DNA of 64,000 nt, taken from positions 276,001-340,000 of the forward strand of contig JADANN010000032.1 of the NCBI GenBank assembly GCA_018806985.1, read 5' to 3'. The DNA comes from Angiostrongylus vasorum (lineage: Eukaryota > Nematoda > Chromadorea > Rhabditida > Metastrongylidae). A program made the translations under genes and the position numbers. Of the stretch, positions 59,131-64,000 are shown piece by piece. The notes under the pieces were generated by a model that was not told where the DNA came from, searched no databases, and was given only the letters and a program-made list of their open reading frames with translations. Numbering within the stretch: position 1 is the first letter of the stretch; the number at the start of each line of letters is the position of its first letter.

Positions 59131-59420
59131 AGGTGCGTGTAGCGCAGTGCTCAGAGGCTCCCTGCAACATATGTGGGATCGATCCTCGCGCCCGTGCCCC
59201 ATCAAGCCTTCCAACCCTCCGGTGTCGGCAAATTGGTACCAGACTTGTCTGGAAGGATAGCAACACTGGCGTGAGAGATCGGTAGGCCAGGCCACCGCGA
59301 GTCATTGTAAAGGCCAGATATGCATTCAATGACCTCTAACGATGCTTAATGAAGTCGAATGCAAGGCGTATCTCTAGGGCATTGTTCAACGCCGACAGCT
59401 TTGCCCTTTTTTAGCTTTTA
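59131..59420 (+). repeat. Family A tRNA-derived SINE
   Basis: GGTGCGTGTAGCGCAGTGC, GTGGGATCGATCCTCG, CCTTCCAACCCTCCGG, AATTGGTACCAGACTTGTC, CACCGCGAGTCATTGTAAAG, GAAGTCGAATGCAAGGCG, tail CTTTGCCCTTTTTTAGC. Confidence 0.88.
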
Positions 59421-60239
59421 CGCCTCAGTTGTATGCAAATCAAGTGAACAGAGCAGTTTCCGATCTAATACAACAATTTCATCAGACAGTTGTCTAAATT
59501 ATAACAAAAAAGTGGAAACATAAGTAATAGCAACATTAGGGCAGGGGTCTGCCTGCGATGCGGCGATTTTCGAATCGCCTTTGGTATCGTATGACTTGAA
59601 CGCCTCTACAATACCTTCCATCTGATTTATGTTATTAGCATTAGAATTCGTATACATAAATGTGTGCATATACGTTATTTAGAATGCAAACGTTGCTCCT
59701 TTCCGTTGGCAGATGAAAATTGCTATTCAGTGAGAACATTACACGTAAAAAACTGAACAGTTTAACAAATTAGTAACTTTCTCTTAAATACTTCGTTTAA
59801 AAGTCAGGACACTGCCTATATATGGGACTTACTACTCACATAACATAACTCCTACCATATGTATTGACCACGTTGCATGCATTAAGTCAGAAGACTGGAC
59901 AATATCTATCGATGATTTCAATTGAAGTTTGTCCCAATAGGCTGTTTTAAGTCTTTCGACAAGAAGCGTATAGTTCTTGGTAAGGTCTTCATCTATCTGA
60001 GAGTCATATGAGAAGAGGGTTTTAGTGAGAATGTCTTCGTCATAAATTACTTGTTTCGTTTGTTTCGTTTTTTCTTGGAAGATGACAAGAGTTCTTTTTC
60101 CAGCCTATTGCTAAACTAAATCTAAGTACGGAAAATGTGGTGATCAGATCAGATCCAGCACAGAATCCAGGTATCACTGAAATGTCAAACACTTACTACT
60201 TTCTGTTCGTGAGAATATGGGCAATCTCCGCATGAGTCG
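59421..60239. other. No gene recognised
   Basis: AT-rich unassigned sequence between a SINE and the 3' end of the RTE copy. Confidence 0.4.
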
Positions 60240-60576
60240 TGCCATCAGGAGGCTCCCATGTCCACCGGCGATTTTCTACCTTCTCAATGAACGAAATCCC
60301 ACGAAAGAATCGTGGTGGGACACGAGTTCGGTATCGCCTGTATCACCCGTGGTCCCGTTGATCGTCGCGTGACTCGAGCGGGCGCCAGTAAATCTTCCAC
60401 TTTACCCCTTGCGTGCAAGAGTATCCCAGTGGATTTTGCTCGCTCTAGGGACTCGTTGAGCATCGTGTCTTTCTTCAACGATTTTCGTGAAGAACTCTGA
60501 CCATTGGGTTGATGGTCTTGCTGCAGTGCACTTAACATCCCGAGGAATCCAGTCACTAACGACTCCTGTCCACCAG

Positions 60577-61838
60577 TTATTGTTCATTCGCATTACGAGT
60601 CCGGCCCACCTGATCGTCGACTGTCTGGCGTACACAACGGCATCTTTGATTTTTGATCGTTGGCGTAGTTCGGAGATTCGGATCACTTCCCTTAGTTGCG
60701 TAACGCAGGATACTCCTAGCGTCGTTCTTTCGAAGGCTGAGTGATCTTTCATCCTGCTTAGGCAGCGACCAGGTTTCTGACGCATACGTTAACGCATGAA
60801 GCACCGTTGAGTCGAAAAGGTGGGCACGGAGTCGGGTTTTCTTTGTTCTCTTCGCTACATCCTCGATGCTTTTGAAAGATCCCCAAGCCGTTCGTTTCCC
60901 TTTTGCTCAACTCCGAAGCTAAGTCGTTCAACATGTTGATTTCCCGACTTAAATAGATATAGCTGGAGCATTCCGAGATATTCATTCCCTTGAGAGTTAA
61001 TGGAGCATACGAAACCAATCCGTTCTTCACGAACATCGTTTTTTGTGAGATTTAGTCGAAGACCAATCTTCCCACAGGTTTTATCAAAGTCGGCCAGCAT
61101 TCTTTCCGCTTGGCTAATGTCTGGTGTTATAAGGACGATGTCATCAGTATAGCGAAGATGGTGTAATAGCCGACCATCGATTTTCACTCCCATATTATCC
61201 CATCCCAATGTTCGCATGACGTTCTGGAGGGTGGCGGTAAATAATTTTGATGGTATCGCCTTGCCTAACTCCTCTTTTGACGTCAATGACAATATCGTCG
61301 TAGAATGGTGATACCTTGGTTGTGAAATTTTTGTACAGCTCACGAAGAATCTTTATGTACTGAGTAAAGACTCCTTGACTATCCAGGGCTTCCAAGACTG
61401 CTTCTATCTCGACTGAATCAAAGGCCTTTTTGTAAACCGATGAAGGTGAGACGGAGCGGTCTTTTGTACTCTCGCGACACTTCAATGAGTCTTGTTATCG
61501 TGTGGATGTGGTCCATCGTACTAAATCCCTTTCCAAGCCCTCTTGCTCAGGTGGCTGTTTCCTTCATCCAGTGTTCTCTCAATTTTCTTTAGGATGAGTC
61601 GTGCGAAAAGTTTGTAGACGACAGACAGCAACCAGATTGGGCGATAGTTGCCGATATCGTGGAGGTCACTCTTCTTAAACATTAGCACGGTCTCGCTGGT
61701 CTTCCATTGAGTAGGGACCTTGCATTCAGACAGGTAACATGTGAAGAGCCGAGCCAGTGTGTTTACGAGGACTGGCAGAAGATTCTTCAGGTGTTCTGGC
61801 CTTATCTTGTCCGGACCTGGTGCTGCTGGAGTTTTCAC
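60577..61838 (-). pseudogene. RTE reverse transcriptase domain
   Basis: Pieces in order: 61521-61838 (TPAAPGPDKIRPEHLKN, NYRPIWLLSVVYKLFARLI), 61195-61485 (KAFDSVEIEAVLEAL, GVRQGDTI), 60855-61343 (LRYTDDIVLITPD, the catalytic box with both Asp residues intact), 60758-61036 (ISECSSYIYLSREINML) and 60577-60804 (TYASETWSLPK). Palm, primer grip and thumb regions are present but split by frame shifts. Confidence 0.88.
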
Positions 61839-62399
61839 CGACGAAATGGAATGTCGGATTTCCGAAGGGAGAACCGGTGGTACAACATATCCATCCTCCT
61901 TTATTTCATATGACGGAAGGTGGATGCGGCTATCTAAGAGATCTGGGTAGTATTCGTAGTGCCTTTCTCCATTGCCCTTCTGGACGGTGTAACTGTTCCG
62001 CTTGGGCGTCGGAGTGCAATTATTTTCGTCTTGTAATTGGCGAAGCTTCGGTGGAGTTTGCGAATGCTCTTCCGAGCCTCTGCAGTTTCGACCATTACTG
62101 CTGCTGTTCTCTCTTTAAGACCCTTTTTTTTATCGCCTGTCTGTATTCTTTTTTGCAAGTACGGACGTGAGTTGCGACTCCCTGCAGCTCGTGCGATTCC
62201 ACGCTGGCGTGTCAGCTCGAGTGTTTCTGGAGATATACTTCTCTTGGTGATTTTCAAGATCTCAGCTTTCATAGCGGTAACGTGAAGATGTTGAATGAGC
62301 CAATCGTGTACTTCGTCGATTCGATGTTATCGTGAACGGCATCTTCCCAAAAGCCGACTAGTGAATTGAATCCCAGTCCCAGTTTACGGTGGTTCTGGA

Positions 62400-63225
62400 A
62401 CTTTGTCTCTTGAATTTAGCGGCTTTATCTCCGTTCCGAGAAAATTAAAATCTTGCACGAAGGAGGCGATAGTCTGATCCCATGTTGGATTTTGGAACAA
62501 CAGCGACATCGGTAAGGCAAAGTCTTCTATTTATTATGATGTGCTCTACTTCGTCACGGAACTCTCCACTGGGAAACTCTCACGCCCAGCGTTGAGGGTG
62601 AGGCTTCAGGAATTGCGACTTACCGTGGATAGTCTTGGTCGTCATGACAAACTCGGACAGCCGCTTACCCTGTTTGTTCCATTCTAATCCGTGGGTCCCA
62701 ATGTGACGTTCTTCAGACGTTCTTGCGATGACCTTGAACAAGGTATGGTCTTCTCTGTAGAACTTCTCCAAGTCCACATATAACGCTTCGACTTCTTCGT
62801 CACAGTTTGATGTCGGCGCGTAAACGACGAAGATTGTCAAAGCCGGTGTTGGTCCACATCTTTTCAGTCGTAAACGCCCAATTCGGATTGTTAGTTGTTC
62901 GAATAATCGATGTCATGGACAAACTCTTGTTGACGACAACGCGGACGTCACCGATTCCTTTACTGTCGCATGTTCCAAGAAATAGTTCTTCTCCGGTGTC
63001 ATAGACAGCGTTGAATGGACGGCGTCTTCTCGTCTTTACCAGTCCGATGACGTCGTGCTGCATCCTTCTTGCCTGCGTGATCAAATCTTCTGTCGAGGAC
63101 TCAGATGCAAGTGTGCGTGCATTGTAGGTACATATCATCACCTTAGTCATTCGAGATTTAGATAGCCAACAATGGCTTTGAGGTTTTAGCAGCCTTTGCG
63201 TATTCGTCGTACCCAACACTGCCAT
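62400..63225 (-). pseudogene. RTE endonuclease domain
   Basis: Frames 62800-63225 and 62580-62840 cover the N-terminal block (VMICTYNARTLASES, with the Asn of the active site), DVIGLVKTRRRR, the central GIGDVRVVVNKSL, and TIFVVYAPTSNCDEEVEALY. The C-terminal block near 62480-62500 reads GSDYRLL where the family has S-D-H-R: the catalytic His is Tyr here. The Glu of the usual xxE(T/S)xR motif also reads differently (VKTRR). DNA cleavage by this copy is therefore unlikely. Confidence 0.85.
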
Positions 63226-63715
63226 ATTGCGGCTCTTTCAGTGTCAGGGGAATGAGGCTCATTTATTTTATTGTGTTAAGCTTTTTTGATACCCACGTAT
63301 AGCTCCCTGGCCTCTGAACGTGGGGGGCTGGGTATGCTCACGGGTAGCTTGCCAGGCTCTCCCAGAGTGGACATGGAGCTTATTTGTTGGAGGCGACTCC
63401 TAACCGCTTCCAATATACTTCCTTGTCACTTGATTGCAGGCTTTTTGGCCGAATTGACTCGTAGAATACAATCCGCATAAACTTGAACGCACCCACACAC
63501 GCATACATGAACACGCCTCTTAGATAGAGAAAGCATGTGCCAAATCGGCGCAGCAGAAACAAGCAGTCCATTCCCTGGATCCATTTGCGTCTCGGGGAAG
63601 CAAATGTCGCTTTTGGTCCGCGATTAACCCCCTATTGGCCACCTGGGGACGGGCCACGTAGCCTCACGACTAACCGGCTCGAGATCCCTCATATGAGGGA
63701 GATCCGTGGATAGGA

Positions 63716-64000
63716 GTCTTACGACATGATTTCCATTCTCATCTCGCTCTCCAACTTCGTATTTCCCAATCCTGTATTCATTTTCAGTGGCGGTTCCTAT
63801 TCTGGCCTTAAGTCTCTACGAATGTATTTGTAGGCCTTCTCGTTGCGGATTCCTCCCTTCATCCCGTCGTAGAACACGTTCAGTTCGCTCTCATCAGCTC
63901 TAAGATTTGGTGAGTAACAGCTGACAACACTTTCTTTTGACGGAGAAGTTGAAGACGAAGAATGGCCAATCGCGTTAATGAGATTTAGTGTGACGTGACT
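63716..64000 (-). mobile_element. Older RTE copy (subfamily 2) interrupted by copy 1, minus, runs off the edge
   Basis: Minus translation gives VVSCYSPNLRADESELNVFY then GGIRNEKAYKYI and, after a frame change, ENEYRIGKYEVGERDENGNH. This is the mid part of an RTE endonuclease domain of a different subfamily, probably the same as the 17.9-20.2 kb relic. It stops where the leader of copy 1 begins, so copy 1 probably landed in it. Confidence 0.72.

Larger units (their letters stand above)
60240..63715 (-). mobile_element. RTE-type non-LTR retrotransposon copy 1 (subfamily 1), minus, nearly full length
   Basis: The most complete RTE copy in the window. Minus order: a 5' leader of about 500 bp (63715-63225), an apurinic-type endonuclease domain (63225-62400), a linker, the reverse transcriptase (about 61840-60840), a C-terminal region (60800-60400) and a short 3' end. 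Such elements nick the target with the endonuclease and copy their RNA in place. Frame shifts and stops break the ORF into at least seven pieces. The ends were set by comparison with the copy at 37.15-39.3 kb. It lies inside an older RTE copy. Confidence 0.88.

Overview
The window looks like a piece of a repeat-rich nematode chromosome, most plausibly a strongylid or hookworm-type parasite. That placement is inference: short worm-style splice acceptors (TTTTCAG type), a start codon two bases after such an acceptor (a trans-splicing-like layout), about 40% GC by eye, and mobile-element families (RTE, Penelope-like, BEL/Pao, tRNA-derived SINEs) of the kind I associate with hookworm genomes. No bacterial gene organisation, rRNA, functional tRNA gene or CRISPR array was seen.

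One cellular gene can be reconstructed completely. It is a xylulokinase (XYLB-type FGGY carbohydrate kinase) on the + strand, 22242-57796: 15 coding exons, 1608 coding bases including the stop, 535 residues. All exon phases agree, and the expected family motifs occur in order with no missing block. Its introns are swollen by retroelements; intron 10 alone is 12.3 kb and holds an entire BEL/Pao element.

Layout: 1-22.2 kb is intergenic or upstream sequence. It carries a 0.9-kb CATA-type microsatellite (2.3-3.2 kb), a GC-rich promoter-like island (8.75-9.0 kb), two tRNA-derived SINEs (10.8-11.6 kb), a minus-strand cluster of Penelope-like elements (13.9-17.1 kb) and a broken RTE retrotransposon with nested insertions (17.9-20.2 kb). 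From 22.2 to 57.8 kb is the xylulokinase gene, with Penelope-like (24-25, 43-45 kb), RTE (28.5-30.1, 37.2-39.3 kb), BEL/Pao (45.2-52.7 kb) and many SINE-like insertions in its introns. From 57.8 to 64 kb are the 3' flank, more SINEs, a 3.5-kb minus-strand RTE copy, and the older RTE copy it interrupted, at the window edge.

Four short repeat families recur, called here A (tRNA-derived SINE, about 280 bp), B (about 300 bp with a tRNA-like core), C (about 387 bp retroposon with target-site duplications and an AAGT-type tail) and D (terminal-repeat-like units that flank Penelope-like fragments). The most unusual structure is the BEL/Pao element. Its ends sit inside a family C copy between 4-bp target duplications, but about 465 bp of one LTR is inverted relative to the other. 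I found no convincing new multi-gene system.
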